Positions 1 through 7,179 of a DNA stretch of 25,701 nt are shown in pieces (within the stretch, counting starts at the first letter, position 1; each line of letters starts with the position of its first letter). Under the pieces are notes generated by a model that saw only the letters and a program-made list of their open reading frames with translations, was not told the origin of the DNA and made no database searches. Origin of the DNA: JBBQYA01 sp038209155 (GTDB lineage Bacteria; Bacteroidota; Bacteroidia; Sphingobacteriales; Sphingobacteriaceae). Made by a program: the position numbers and the translations under genes. The DNA is taken from positions 1-25,701 of the forward strand of contig JBBQYA010000039.1 of the NCBI GenBank assembly GCA_038209155.1, in the 5' to 3' direction.

Positions 1-791
1 AAATCTACACTTTTCACATCTCCAATATACTGCTTCACTGCTAAACCAATATCTTCGTAAAGATGCATGTATTGTCTAAGAAATCTCGGTTTGAAGCCGT
101 TTGTTAAACCTAGTAAATCATTTATAACCAAAACCTGTCCATCGCAATCTGGTCCAGCACCAATTCCAATAACAGGAATACTAATACTTTGAGATACTTT
201 CTTAGCTAGGTTGGCTGGTATCTTTTCTAAAACCAAAGCAAAACATCCAGCTTGCTCCAAAACCAATGCATCTTGAATTAATTTTTCTGCTTCTTCCTCT
301 TCTTTTGCTCGTACAGAATAAGTTCCAAATTTATAAATGGATTGTGGAGTCAAACCCAAATGCCCCATTACTGGAACACCAGCAGTTAAAATTCGTTCAA
401 TAGACTCTTTTACTTCGCTACCGCCTTCTAATTTTACAGCATGTCCGCCAGTTTCTTTCATAATTCTTATACAAGAATTTAAGGCTTCTTTAGAATTTCC
501 TTGGTAAGATCCAAATGGCAAATCCACTACCACCAAGGCTCTTTTTACTGCTCTTACTACAGATGCAGCATGATAAATCATTTGGTCTAGAGTAATAGGC
601 AAAGTAGTTTCGTGCCCAGCCATAACATTGGATGCAGAATCTCCTACCAAGAGAACATCAATTCCTGCATTATCTAAAATTAAAGCCGTAGAATAATCAT
701 AGGCCGTGAGCATGGCAATTTTTTCGCCAGCCACTTTCATGTCTAGCAAGGTTCTAGTGGTTACTTTTTTAACTTCTTTATGAACAGACAT
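1..791 (-). CDS. panB: 3-methyl-2-oxobutanoate hydroxymethyltransferase, 3' end cut by window edge
   Basis: Ketopantoate hydroxymethyltransferase: transfers a hydroxymethyl group from 5,10-methylene-tetrahydrofolate to 2-oxoisovalerate in cytoplasmic pantothenate/CoA synthesis. Translating from the ATG at 789-791 gives 263 codons with no stop before the window edge; the family is usually about 265-275 residues, so only a few residues are missing. Visible hallmarks: the Mg-binding LVGDS (D51), VVDLPFG (D90), KLEGG (K120, E122), the GHLGLTPQS segment near 143-151, LVLEK (E189) and the family signature IPVIGIGAGPDCDGQVLV near 205-222. It is divergent from the genes starting at 861/1279. No panC or panD is in the window. 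Assignment is secure from these motifs; only the C-terminus is unseen. Confidence 0.96.
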   Translation of the reverse strand, partial: MSVHKEVKKVTTRTLLDMKVAGEKIAMLTAYDYSTALILDNAGIDVLLVGDSASNVMAGHETTLPITLDQMIYHAASVVRAVKRALVVVDLPFGSYQGNSKEALNSCIRIMKETGGHAVKLEGGSEVKESIERILTAGVPVMGHLGLTPQSIYKFGTYSVRAKEEEEAEKLIQDALVLEQAGCFALVLEKIPANLAKKVSQSISIPVIGIGAGPDCDGQVLVINDLLGLTNGFKPRFLRQYMHLYEDIGLAVKQYIGDVKSVD

Positions 792-860
792 TGGATTGGA
801 TTTTTAGAGTTAATAATGAATAGTCCACGAAATTAGGTTTAATTTTCTACCTTTACAACG

Positions 861-1292
861 ATGATTGAATGGTCAAAATACTCCCGTATTTTAAGAACTA
901 TCTTAGTTCAGCAATCTTATTTATATTTTTTTATATTTTTTTGTATTTTTCAATCTTTTAGTTCTACAGGTACTATTGAATTTAAAGAATTGCTGTTTCC
1001 TCAGTATTATTTTCCTATTAGTTTATTTATTTTTTTTTTGATTTCAACATATTTATTTTTTGAAAATCATTTTTTAAAAAAATTTTTGGAGCTTACCCTT
1101 AAAAAAGGGTCGGGCTATCCGCTCTATCTTTTTTTCTTTGTCAAAAACGACAAAGAAAAAAAGGATGCCGCTACTATCCCTAAGCCTTCTACCTCCGATT
1201 TTGCTTTTTGCGAAATTGGATTTGACGAGCTAATTCATAAAAAAATGCCGTTTTATATCCATCATTCAAAATCAATTTATGACATTAATTGA
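861..1292 (+). CDS. Doubtful ORF, two hydrophobic stretches, C-terminal part made of repeat DNA
   Basis: I do not recognise this 143-codon frame. It has an ATG start and two very hydrophobic Phe/Ile/Leu-rich stretches (about residues 20-35 and 50-66) that could be membrane segments. They are encoded by runs of T, so they may only reflect base composition. Residues about 79-109 are encoded by a palindromic repeat (1091-1185) that also occurs, diverged, at two other sites in the window, and the frame overlaps the carA start by 14 nt. A real gene rarely carries an intergenic repeat in its frame. Either this is not a gene, or it is the remains of a small membrane protein into which the repeat inserted. 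I list it only so that the stretch is accounted for. Confidence 0.2.
   Translation: MIEWSKYSRILRTILVQQSYLYFFIFFCIFQSFSSTGTIEFKELLFPQYYFPISLFIFFLISTYLFFENHFLKKFLELTLKKGSGYPLYLFFFVKNDKEKKDAATIPKPSTSDFAFCEIGFDELIHKKMPFYIHHSKSIYDIN
1091..1185 (+). repeat. Palindromic REP-like element, copy 1
   Basis: Reading left to right: outer arm GCTTA (1091-1095); small hairpin ACCCTT-AAAA-AAGGGT (1095-1110); motif GGGCTATCCGCT (1112-1123); a perfect 15-bp stem with a 6-nt loop (arms 1128-1142 and 1149-1163); motif GCCGCTACTATCCC (1167-1180); outer arm TAAGC (1181-1185). The outer motifs GGGCTATCCGCT and (reverse complement) GGGATAGTAGCGGC resemble each other, so the whole is an imperfect palindrome. Copy 2 lies inverted at 2435-2559 and a diverged copy 3 at 13270-13375. 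The type resembles short palindromic intergenic repeats I associate with Bacteroidota genomes; I cannot name a curated family. Confidence 0.75.
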
Positions 1293-2376
1293 AAAAATAC
1301 CCGCTCTGCTCCTACTCGCTGATGGAACTTTATATGTTGGGAAAGCAGTAGGCAAAATTGGAACTACCAGTGGTGAAATCTGTTTTAATACTGGAATGAC
1401 AGGCTATCAGGAAATTTTCACTGATCCATCTTATTTTGGTCAAATTATGGTAACTACTAATGCTCATATCGGAAATTATGGAATAAAAATCGATGAATCT
1501 GAATCGGGAACTGTGAAAATAGCTGGTTTGGTTTGCAAGAATTTTAGTTCTAATTATTCCAGAAAAAATGCCGACCAATCGATACAAGATTTTTATTTAG
1601 ATGAGCATATTGTTGGTATTTCAGACATTGATACTCGCGCCTTAGTAAGTCATATTAGAGATAAAGGAGCTATGAATGGTATTATTTCTTCAGAAATTAC
1701 CGATATCGAAGAATTGAAAAAGCGACTTTTAGAAGTTCCAGATATGGATGGCTTGGAATTATCATCCGTAGTAAGCACCAAATCAACTTATTTTTTTGGA
1801 GAAGAAAATTCACCTAAGAAAGTTGCTGTTTTAGATTTAGGAGTGAAAAGAAATATCCTTAATAATTTCAGTCAACGAGAAGTGTATGCAAAAGTATTTC
1901 CAGCTAAAACAAGTTTTGCTGAAATGGAAAAATGGAATCCGGATGGTTATTTTATTTCCAATGGACCTGGAGATCCAGCAAGTATGGATTATGCGGTAGA
2001 AACGGTAAAATCTGCCATTCAATCTAATAGGCCTGTATTTGGAATTTGTTTAGGACATCAATTATTAGCTTTAGCCAATGGAATATCTACTTACAAAATG
2101 AAAAATGGTCATCGAGGATTGAACCATCCGGTGAAAAATATTATTCGTGATACTTGCGAGGTGACTTCACAAAATCATGGTTTTGGAATCAATCCAGAAG
2201 AAGTAAAAGCCTCTGATAAGGTAGAAATTACACACATAAATTTAAACGATCAGACTATAGAAGGAATACGAGTGAAAGGAAAAAATGCTTTTTCTGTTCA
2301 ATATCATCCAGAAGCTTCTCCTGGCCCGCATGATTCTAGATATTTGTTTGATGAATTTGTAGCTATGATGAAATAA
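1279..2376 (+). CDS. carA: Carbamoyl-phosphate synthase small (glutaminase) subunit
   Basis: Hydrolyses glutamine and passes ammonia to the large subunit CarB for carbamoyl phosphate, used in pyrimidine and arginine synthesis. 365 residues, the normal length. The N-terminal half is the CPSase small-chain domain (LADGTLYVGKAVG, then FNTGMTGYQEIFTDPSY at 36-52). The C-terminal half is a class I glutamine amidotransferase: nucleophile C257 in FGICLGHQLLA, QNHGFGI at 298-304, and the H343/E345 pair in QYHPEAS. All catalytic residues are present. The ATG at 1279 fits the family N-terminus; there is no Shine-Dalgarno sequence, as usual in this phylum. carB is not in the window. The gene lies between two inverted repeat copies, and eno follows after 265 nt. 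A carA-eno neighbourhood is familiar in Bacteroidota. Confidence 0.97.
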   Translation: MTLIEKIPALLLLADGTLYVGKAVGKIGTTSGEICFNTGMTGYQEIFTDPSYFGQIMVTTNAHIGNYGIKIDESESGTVKIAGLVCKNFSSNYSRKNADQSIQDFYLDEHIVGISDIDTRALVSHIRDKGAMNGIISSEITDIEELKKRLLEVPDMDGLELSSVVSTKSTYFFGEENSPKKVAVLDLGVKRNILNNFSQREVYAKVFPAKTSFAEMEKWNPDGYFISNGPGDPASMDYAVETVKSAIQSNRPVFGICLGHQLLALANGISTYKMKNGHRGLNHPVKNIIRDTCEVTSQNHGFGINPEEVKASDKVEITHINLNDQTIEGIRVKGKNAFSVQYHPEASPGPHDSRYLFDEFVAMMK

Positions 2377-2434
2377 TGATGTTGATGGAAAAAACAGAAT
2401 TGATTTTTCAGATTTGTGCTTGATTGTGGTAGAA

Positions 2435-2559
2435 GGCTTAAGGATAGAAGCGATATCCTTTTTTTCGGATTTGAAGTTTGCTATTATGTGATACTCTTGC
2501 TGAAAAAAAGATTTAGCGGATAGCCTGACCTCATCATTTTTTTATGATGAGGGAAGCCC
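2435..2559 (-). repeat. Palindromic REP-like element, copy 2 (inverted relative to copy 1)
   Basis: This matches the reverse complement of copy 1. The left arm AGGCTTAAGGATAGAAGCG (2434-2452) corresponds to AGGCTTAGGGATAGTAGCG in copy 1; the right arm contains AAAAAAAGATTTAGCGGATAGCC (2503-2525, shown in register with copy 1, GATAGAGCGGATAGCC). The central stem is CTTTTTTTC/GAAAAAAAG (2458-2466 with 2502-2510) around a 35-nt loop, longer than in copy 1. The small subterminal hairpin is CCTCATCAT-TTTTTT-ATGATGAGG (2529-2552), just inside the right outer arm AAGCC (2554-2558), which pairs with GGCTT (2435-2439). It starts 58 nt after the carA stop and could also act as a transcription terminator. 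Confidence 0.75.
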
Positions 2560-2641
2560 ATAAATTAAATAAATTAAACTAATACATATTTTAAGAAAAT
2601 TAAATAAGAAAAAAAATTAAACAAAAATAAAATATAAAAAT

Positions 2642-3934
2642 ATGAGCATAATCATTGACATTAAAGCAAGACAAATTCTAGATTCTAGAGGAAATCCAAC
2701 TGTAGAAGTAGATGTAGTTACTCAAAATGGAGTAATCGGAAGAGCAGCAGTTCCCTCAGGAGCAAGTACCGGAAAACATGAAGCTGTAGAGCTTAGAGAT
2801 GGTGATAATAAGGTGTATATGGGCAAAGGAGTGCTTAAAGCGGTTGAAAATATCAATACAACTTTGGCAAAAGAACTCGCTGGAATGGATGTTTTTGATC
2901 AAAATCGTATTGATAATATGATGATTGAAGTAGATGGGACAGAAAATAAAGCAAACATTGGAGCCAATGCAATTTTAGGAGTTTCTTTGGCAGTAGCAAA
3001 AGCAGCAGCAGAAGAATCACATCAACCACTTTACAGGTATATTGGCGGAGTGAATGCAAATACACTTCCTATTCCGATGATGAATATTTTGAATGGTGGT
3101 GCACATGCAGATAATAAAATAGATTTTCAGGAATTCATGATTATGCCAATTGGTGCTTCTTCATTTTCCGAAGGTTTAAGATGGGGAACAGAAATTTTCC
3201 ATCATTTAAAAGCAGTATTGAAAAAGAAAGGATATTCTACGAATGTAGGTGATGAAGGAGGTTTTGCACCTAATATTGGATCAAATACTGAAGCAATTGA
3301 AACGGTTTTGCAAGCAATAGATGTGGCTGGATATCGTGCTGGAGAAGATATTTTTATCGCAATGGATGCTGCAGCTTCGGAAATGTATAAGGCAGACGAA
3401 AAAGTTTATCATTTTCATAAATCAAGTGGTGAAAAATTAACTCAATCAGAAATGGTAAGTTATTGGGTGGAATGGTCTAAGAAATACCCAATTATTTCTA
3501 TTGAGGATGGCTTGGATGAAGACGATTGGAGTTCTTGGAAATCATTGACGGAGCAAATAGGAGATAAAATACAATTGGTTGGTGATGATTTATTTGTGAC
3601 GAATGTAAAACGATTACAAAGAGGAATTGACGAAAAAATAGCTAATTCAATTTTGGTGAAAGTAAATCAAATTGGATCGTTGACTGAAACGATAAATGCG
3701 GTATCGATGGCTCAAAAAGCAGCTTATACATCAGTGATGAGCCATAGATCTGGAGAAACAGAAGATACGACAATTGCTGATTTGGCAGTTGCATTGAACT
3801 GCGGACAAATTAAAACGGGTTCTGCAAGTCGGTCAGATAGGATTGCAAAATATAATCAGTTGTTGAGAATTGAGGAAGAATTAGGATCAACTGCGAATTT
3901 TATTGGTAAGAATTTCAAGTTTAATAAGAGATAG
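2642..3934 (+). CDS. eno: Enolase (phosphopyruvate hydratase)
   Basis: Interconverts 2-phosphoglycerate and phosphoenolpyruvate in glycolysis/gluconeogenesis; cytoplasmic Mg enzyme. 430 residues, full length. N-terminal domain begins with IIDIKARQILDSRGNPTVEV. Barrel-domain landmarks: E205 in NVGDEGGFAP, the Mg ligands D242 (IAMDAAASE), E288 (ISIEDG) and D315 (LVGDDLFVTN), catalytic K340 in the signature ILVKVNQIGSLTET, and SHRSGETED near 367-375. The start ATG is preceded by an A-rich stretch without a Shine-Dalgarno sequence. A rho-independent terminator follows at 3983-4019. No promoter box of the phylum type is clear upstream; transcription may come through from carA or start in the AT-rich leader. 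Confidence 0.98.
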   Translation: MSIIIDIKARQILDSRGNPTVEVDVVTQNGVIGRAAVPSGASTGKHEAVELRDGDNKVYMGKGVLKAVENINTTLAKELAGMDVFDQNRIDNMMIEVDGTENKANIGANAILGVSLAVAKAAAEESHQPLYRYIGGVNANTLPIPMMNILNGGAHADNKIDFQEFMIMPIGASSFSEGLRWGTEIFHHLKAVLKKKGYSTNVGDEGGFAPNIGSNTEAIETVLQAIDVAGYRAGEDIFIAMDAAASEMYKADEKVYHFHKSSGEKLTQSEMVSYWVEWSKKYPIISIEDGLDEDDWSSWKSLTEQIGDKIQLVGDDLFVTNVKRLQRGIDEKIANSILVKVNQIGSLTETINAVSMAQKAAYTSVMSHRSGETEDTTIADLAVALNCGQIKTGSASRSDRIAKYNQLLRIEEELGSTANFIGKNFKFNKR

Positions 3935-3982
3935 AATTTTAATAATTAAATAATAAACAAACGTTTATAAAATTAAACCCTT

Positions 3983-4019
3983 AAAAAGAACCCTATTGAT
4001 TATTGGGTTCTTTTTTTTT
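3983..4019 (+). terminator. Rho-independent terminator after eno
   Basis: Stem AAAAAGAACCC (3983-3993) pairs with GGGTTCTTTTT (4005-4015) around an 11-nt loop and is followed by further T residues to 4019. It lies 48 nt after the eno stop and 13 nt before the next start, so it separates eno from the following operon. Confidence 0.85.
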
Positions 4020-4032
4020 GTAATTTAGAGCC

Positions 4033-4329
4033 ATGAAACGTATTATCTTTTTATTACAAAACAAGTATATATTGAGCACCACTGCCTTTTTTATTTGGAT
4101 GCTTTGTTTTGATAGAAATACATTTTATCAGCATTATGAATATTGGGATCAATTAAACACTTTGAAAAAGGAAAAGCAATACATTGAGCAAGAGATCATT
4201 AAAACAGAAACAGAACTCGAAGAATTGAATAGTAATAATGATAAATTAGAAAAGTTTGCAAGAGAAAAATACCTTATGAAAAAAGATAATGAGGAAATTT
4301 TTATCATCGTAAACGAAACCACCAAATAA
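4033..4329 (+). CDS. FtsB/DivIC-family septum formation initiator
   Basis: Small bitopic division protein of the FtsB/DivIC type; in known systems it forms a complex with FtsL and FtsQ/DivIB at the septum. The 98-residue product has a short N-terminal cytoplasmic part, one transmembrane segment (about residues 10-27, STTAFFIWMLCF), a charged coiled coil (about 38-75, LKKEKQYIEQEIIKTETELEEL compressed to its heptad-rich core), and then the family-typical KFAREKYLMKKDNEEIFII, which matches the conserved 'A-R-E-x-Y-x-M-K-x-x-x-E' pattern. Length fits. It lies just after the eno terminator, a position often seen for this gene in Bacteroidota. Which of FtsB or DivIC it should be called cannot be told from sequence alone. 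Likely first gene of an operon with the hydrolase 35 nt downstream. Confidence 0.85.
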   Translation: MKRIIFLLQNKYILSTTAFFIWMLCFDRNTFYQHYEYWDQLNTLKKEKQYIEQEIIKTETELEELNSNNDKLEKFAREKYLMKKDNEEIFIIVNETTK

Positions 4330-4364
4330 AAATCTCTATGTAAACTGCTTACGTAATCAGAACT

Positions 4365-5237
4365 ATGAGGAATTCAAATTTTTCCAATATCAGTTTATTG
4401 ATTTTCGCTTTCATCTGTTTATCAAAGAATGCAAATTCTTATTATGAAATAAAAGCAGCAAAAAATATTTCCTATCAACCAGATACTTCTGTAAAATTTC
4501 ATGAAAAATTTAATTCATTGGATATTTATTATCCAGAAGATAAAGAAAAACCAAAAAGTGTTTTTGTATTTATATATGGTGGTTTTTGGTTTTTCGGAGA
4601 TAAAAGTCAATTTGCATTATTAGGAAGAAATTTTGCAAAAAGAGGAATAGTTACGGTTTGCATAAATTATCGTCAGATTCCATTAGTTACCATGGACGAG
4701 CAATTAAAAGATTGCGCATTAGCCATCCTTTGGGTAAAAAATAACATTGCAACCTATGGCGGCAATCCAGAAAAAATCTCGATTGGTGGGCATTCCAGCG
4801 GTGGGCATATTTCAGCACTTTTGAGTTGGGATAAGCGATATTATGATTTCTATAATGAAAAAGATCCAGCAGTTGCTGTTTTACAATTAGACGGTGCAGC
4901 TTTGGAATTAAATTCTTTTGTACCCGGCTTTACTGATCGGCAATATCAAAAAATTAAAATGGTTTTTACGGACGATGTGAAAAATTGGGAAATTTACAAT
5001 CCTTATAATTACGTGGAAGAAAGTAAAATTCCGGTTTTATTTTTAAATGTAGAATATACGTATCCAGAAATAAAAAGAAGTTATGCATTGTTAAAAAATC
5101 GGATGAAAAGTAAAGGCATTTTATTTGATGAAATGATAATAAAAAAGCAAACTCATGTCTTATTTATTTATTCTTTAATCTTTAACAGAAATTATAAAGT
5201 AACTAATGAAATTGCGAAATATATTCTCCGTCAATAG
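4365..5237 (+). CDS. Secreted alpha/beta hydrolase (HSL/carboxylesterase-like), atypical acid residue
   Basis: 290 residues with a signal peptide (hydrophobic core LLIFAFICLS, likely cleavage near NANS-YY at 25-26). The domain is an alpha/beta hydrolase of the hormone-sensitive-lipase/esterase type: oxyanion-hole segment FIYGGFWFFGDK (69-80; YGG in place of the usual HGG), INYRQIP, and a nucleophile elbow GHSSGG with S144. H264 in KQTHVLFI is the likely catalytic histidine. The strand expected to carry the acid reads PVLFLNVEYTYPE: where relatives have G-E-x-D, the Asp position is T232, leaving E230 as a possible substitute. Substrate unknown; an ester is likely. It overlaps the next gene by 32 nt, suggesting translational coupling. 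Confidence 0.8.
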   Translation: MRNSNFSNISLLIFAFICLSKNANSYYEIKAAKNISYQPDTSVKFHEKFNSLDIYYPEDKEKPKSVFVFIYGGFWFFGDKSQFALLGRNFAKRGIVTVCINYRQIPLVTMDEQLKDCALAILWVKNNIATYGGNPEKISIGGHSSGGHISALLSWDKRYYDFYNEKDPAVAVLQLDGAALELNSFVPGFTDRQYQKIKMVFTDDVKNWEIYNPYNYVEESKIPVLFLNVEYTYPEIKRSYALLKNRMKSKGILFDEMIIKKQTHVLFIYSLIFNRNYKVTNEIAKYILRQ

Positions 5238-5622
5238 TTTTTTTTTCATTTGCTGCTTAGCTTTCCTCTTTCTCCATTCGAGTTGTGCCTATATTTTAGG
5301 AGGTCGAACTCCACAATTAGTTCAAATAAAAAAAGGAATTCCAGATAGCGCAAAATTATATTATGGCGGAAATTTCATGGGTTACGCACCTAAAAAAATA
5401 TTCATACCAAAAAATGCTTATTTAATTCCAGAGAGGAACTTTATAGAAATTAAAGCAGAAGGATATAAAACAAAAAAAATCATCATAACAAGGAAGATTC
5501 GTTATGGCTATTTCGTTTTAGATTTACTTTTTTTAGGAATTCCCTTGATCGGAGATTTCGCCACTGGAAAAATATATAAACCAGTTCCAATGAGGATTGG
5601 ATATGAATTAGAAAAAAATTAG
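5206..5622 (+). CDS. Small putative lipoprotein with PEGA-like domain
   Basis: 138 residues. The N-terminus has a hydrophobic segment ending FLHSSC (Cys at residue 27), a loose lipobox as is common in Bacteroidota, so it is probably a lipoprotein. The body IPDSAKLYYGGNFMGYAPKK with EIKAEGYKTKKIIITRK looks like a PEGA-type surface domain (a short 'protein-decoration' fold: x-x-G-x-x-x-G-x-(S/A)P then 'I-x-x-x-G-Y'). A hydrophobic stretch YFVLDLLFLGIPLIGDFATG (about 105-124) follows, as in many PEGA-like lipoproteins of this phylum. The ATG at 5206 lies inside the end of the preceding hydrolase gene; this start is preferred because it yields the complete signal sequence. Function unknown; probably periplasmic or surface-associated. 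Confidence 0.65.
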   Translation: MKLRNIFSVNSFFFICCLAFLFLHSSCAYILGGRTPQLVQIKKGIPDSAKLYYGGNFMGYAPKKIFIPKNAYLIPERNFIEIKAEGYKTKKIIITRKIRYGYFVLDLLFLGIPLIGDFATGKIYKPVPMRIGYELEKN

Positions 5623-5801
5623 CTTAAAAAAAATCCTAATTCAATCGTAAAAGAATAATTTGATTTTCTTTAATTACCTCTAAATTATACTTATATTTAA
5701 ACAATTATTTTGCAGGTTAATATTGAATTGATTTAGTTGTTAATTCTTTAAACAAATAAAATTTATATAATAAATTATTTAAATCTCTAAATCAAAGTAT
5801 T

Positions 5802-7064
5802 ATGAAAAAACTACTTACCCTTTTATTTATTTTTCTTTCTTCTTTTGCTCATAGTCAATGGACTACCTATAATTTACCTTCTGCTGGACGATATGACGAT
5901 ATTTTTTTTATTAATGAAAATACAGGTTGGACTTGTAACGCTTTGGGGTCGATCTACAAAACGAATGATGCTGGATTAAACTGGAATCTACAAACAACCC
6001 TTCCAGATTATATTAGATGCATAGAATTTGCCACTCCTTTGATAGGCTTTGCTGGTGGATTAACTAATAATTTATTTAAAACTATTGATGGTGGCGTTAG
6101 TTGGACAAATATTACCAATTTAATTAATCCAATACCCGCTGGAATTTGTGGTTTAGCTATTCCAAAACCGAATGTAATTTATGGAGTAGGCATTTATGCT
6201 TCACCCGCTTTTTTAGTTAAATCTGTAGATACTGGCAAAACTTGGATCTATAAAGATATGTCGGCTTTTGCAAGTGCCTTAGTTGATGTAAATTTTGTTT
6301 CAGCAGATACTGGATTTGTAACAGGCGTATCGAACCCTGCAAGTGGAGGTGGTGTAATATTGTATACCACAGATGGCGGACTAAACTGGGTTGTGAAACA
6401 TAAAACATTAATTAGCGAAGAATGGATTTGGAAGATACAATCACCAGACAAGAAAAATTATTTTGCATCCATTCAATCACAGGAATTTAGTGCTGATAAT
6501 GTAAGAATGTTAAAATCTACTGACAGAGGTTTAACTTGGACGACAATAATTGTCAGTAAATCCTACAGTTATATCCAAAGTGTTGGATTTTTAGATTCAT
6601 TAACCGGCTGGATAGGCGGTGGAATTGGTAAAAACGTATTATTCCAAACAATAGATGGTGGAACGAATTGGTTAGATATTTCTTTTGGTGGTTCATATAA
6701 TCGTTTTTTTAAAGTAAACGATAGCACTGCATATTTAACTGGAGATAAAATATACAAATATAGAAAAGGAACAGTTGGAGGAATTATTGATAAAACCCCG
6801 TATAAAGAAATACATTCTATAAATGTTTCTCCCAATCCAACTAATGATATTATTAATTTAAAAGTGGATTTAAATAGTCGAACGATTTGCCAGATTTTTT
6901 TGATAGATCAAGAAGGGAAAAAAGTTCATACATTTTTTGATGCTCGAACAGAAATTGGAACCAAAGACTTTACTTATTCTATGAGTAAATATGCAAAAGG
7001 AGTTTATTATATTTTATTAAACACGAATGAAGGACATTTTAGTAAGAAGTTTGTGAAGCAGTAA
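5802..7064 (+). CDS. Secreted Ycf48-like beta-propeller with T9SS sorting domain
   Basis: 420 residues. Signal peptide at 1-18 (cleavage after FAHS, before QW). The body holds repeated 'GxxWT/GxIYKTxDxGxxW' blades, for example IYKTNDAGLNWN, LFKTIDGGVSWTN, ILYTTDGGLNWV, MLKSTDRGLTWT and LFQTIDGGTNWL, typical of Ycf48/BNR-like propellers. From about residue 343 (VSPNPTNDIINLKV) to the end (KGVYYILLNTN, KKFVKQ) it is a type A T9SS CTD, so export across the outer membrane by the type IX system is expected. In this phylum such propellers are mostly of unknown ligand; a Photosystem II role does not apply. It is 179 nt after the lipoprotein gene and reads in the same direction. Confidence 0.85.
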   Translation: MKKLLTLLFIFLSSFAHSQWTTYNLPSAGRYDDIFFINENTGWTCNALGSIYKTNDAGLNWNLQTTLPDYIRCIEFATPLIGFAGGLTNNLFKTIDGGVSWTNITNLINPIPAGICGLAIPKPNVIYGVGIYASPAFLVKSVDTGKTWIYKDMSAFASALVDVNFVSADTGFVTGVSNPASGGGVILYTTDGGLNWVVKHKTLISEEWIWKIQSPDKKNYFASIQSQEFSADNVRMLKSTDRGLTWTTIIVSKSYSYIQSVGFLDSLTGWIGGGIGKNVLFQTIDGGTNWLDISFGGSYNRFFKVNDSTAYLTGDKIYKYRKGTVGGIIDKTPYKEIHSINVSPNPTNDIINLKVDLNSRTICQIFLIDQEGKKVHTFFDARTEIGTKDFTYSMSKYAKGVYYILLNTNEGHFSKKFVKQ

Positions 7065-7074
7065 GAATAAACTA

Positions 7075-7107
7075 TTGATATTCTAATTTTCATTGATTTT
7101 ATCTTTG
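7075..7107 (+). promoter_or_regulatory. Putative promoter of the SGNH hydrolase gene
   Basis: TATCTTTG (7100-7107) fits the Bacteroidota -7 consensus TAnnTTTG exactly. TTG at 7075-7077 lies 22 nt upstream as a partial -33 box (consensus TTTG; spacing slightly long). The start codon is at 7180, giving a leader of about 65 nt. Confidence 0.45.
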
Positions 7108-7179
7108 AGATAAAAAAACATAACTTTATTGTATCCTAGCACAACTTTTGAGCTGATAGAATTTTAAATTCTTGCTCTC

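Noticed and set aside
849..856. TACCTTTA just before the ORF at 861, close to a -7 promoter box.
   Set aside because: The last base differs from TAnnTTTG and no -33 TTTG lies at the right distance; AT-rich DNA gives such near matches often.
1279..2376. carA as cargo of a composite mobile element, because of the flanking inverted repeats.
   Set aside because: No transposase, no visible target duplication, and carA-eno is a familiar core neighbourhood in this phylum.
2388..2412. Possible carA terminator with GAAAA/TTTTTC pairing.
   Set aside because: The stem is short and A/T only; the repeat copy that follows is a better candidate for ending the transcript.
5640..5720. AATAATTTG and TTATTTTG as promoter boxes for the beta-propeller gene.
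   Set aside because: Each is off the TAnnTTTG consensus by one position or spacing and has no partner -33 box.
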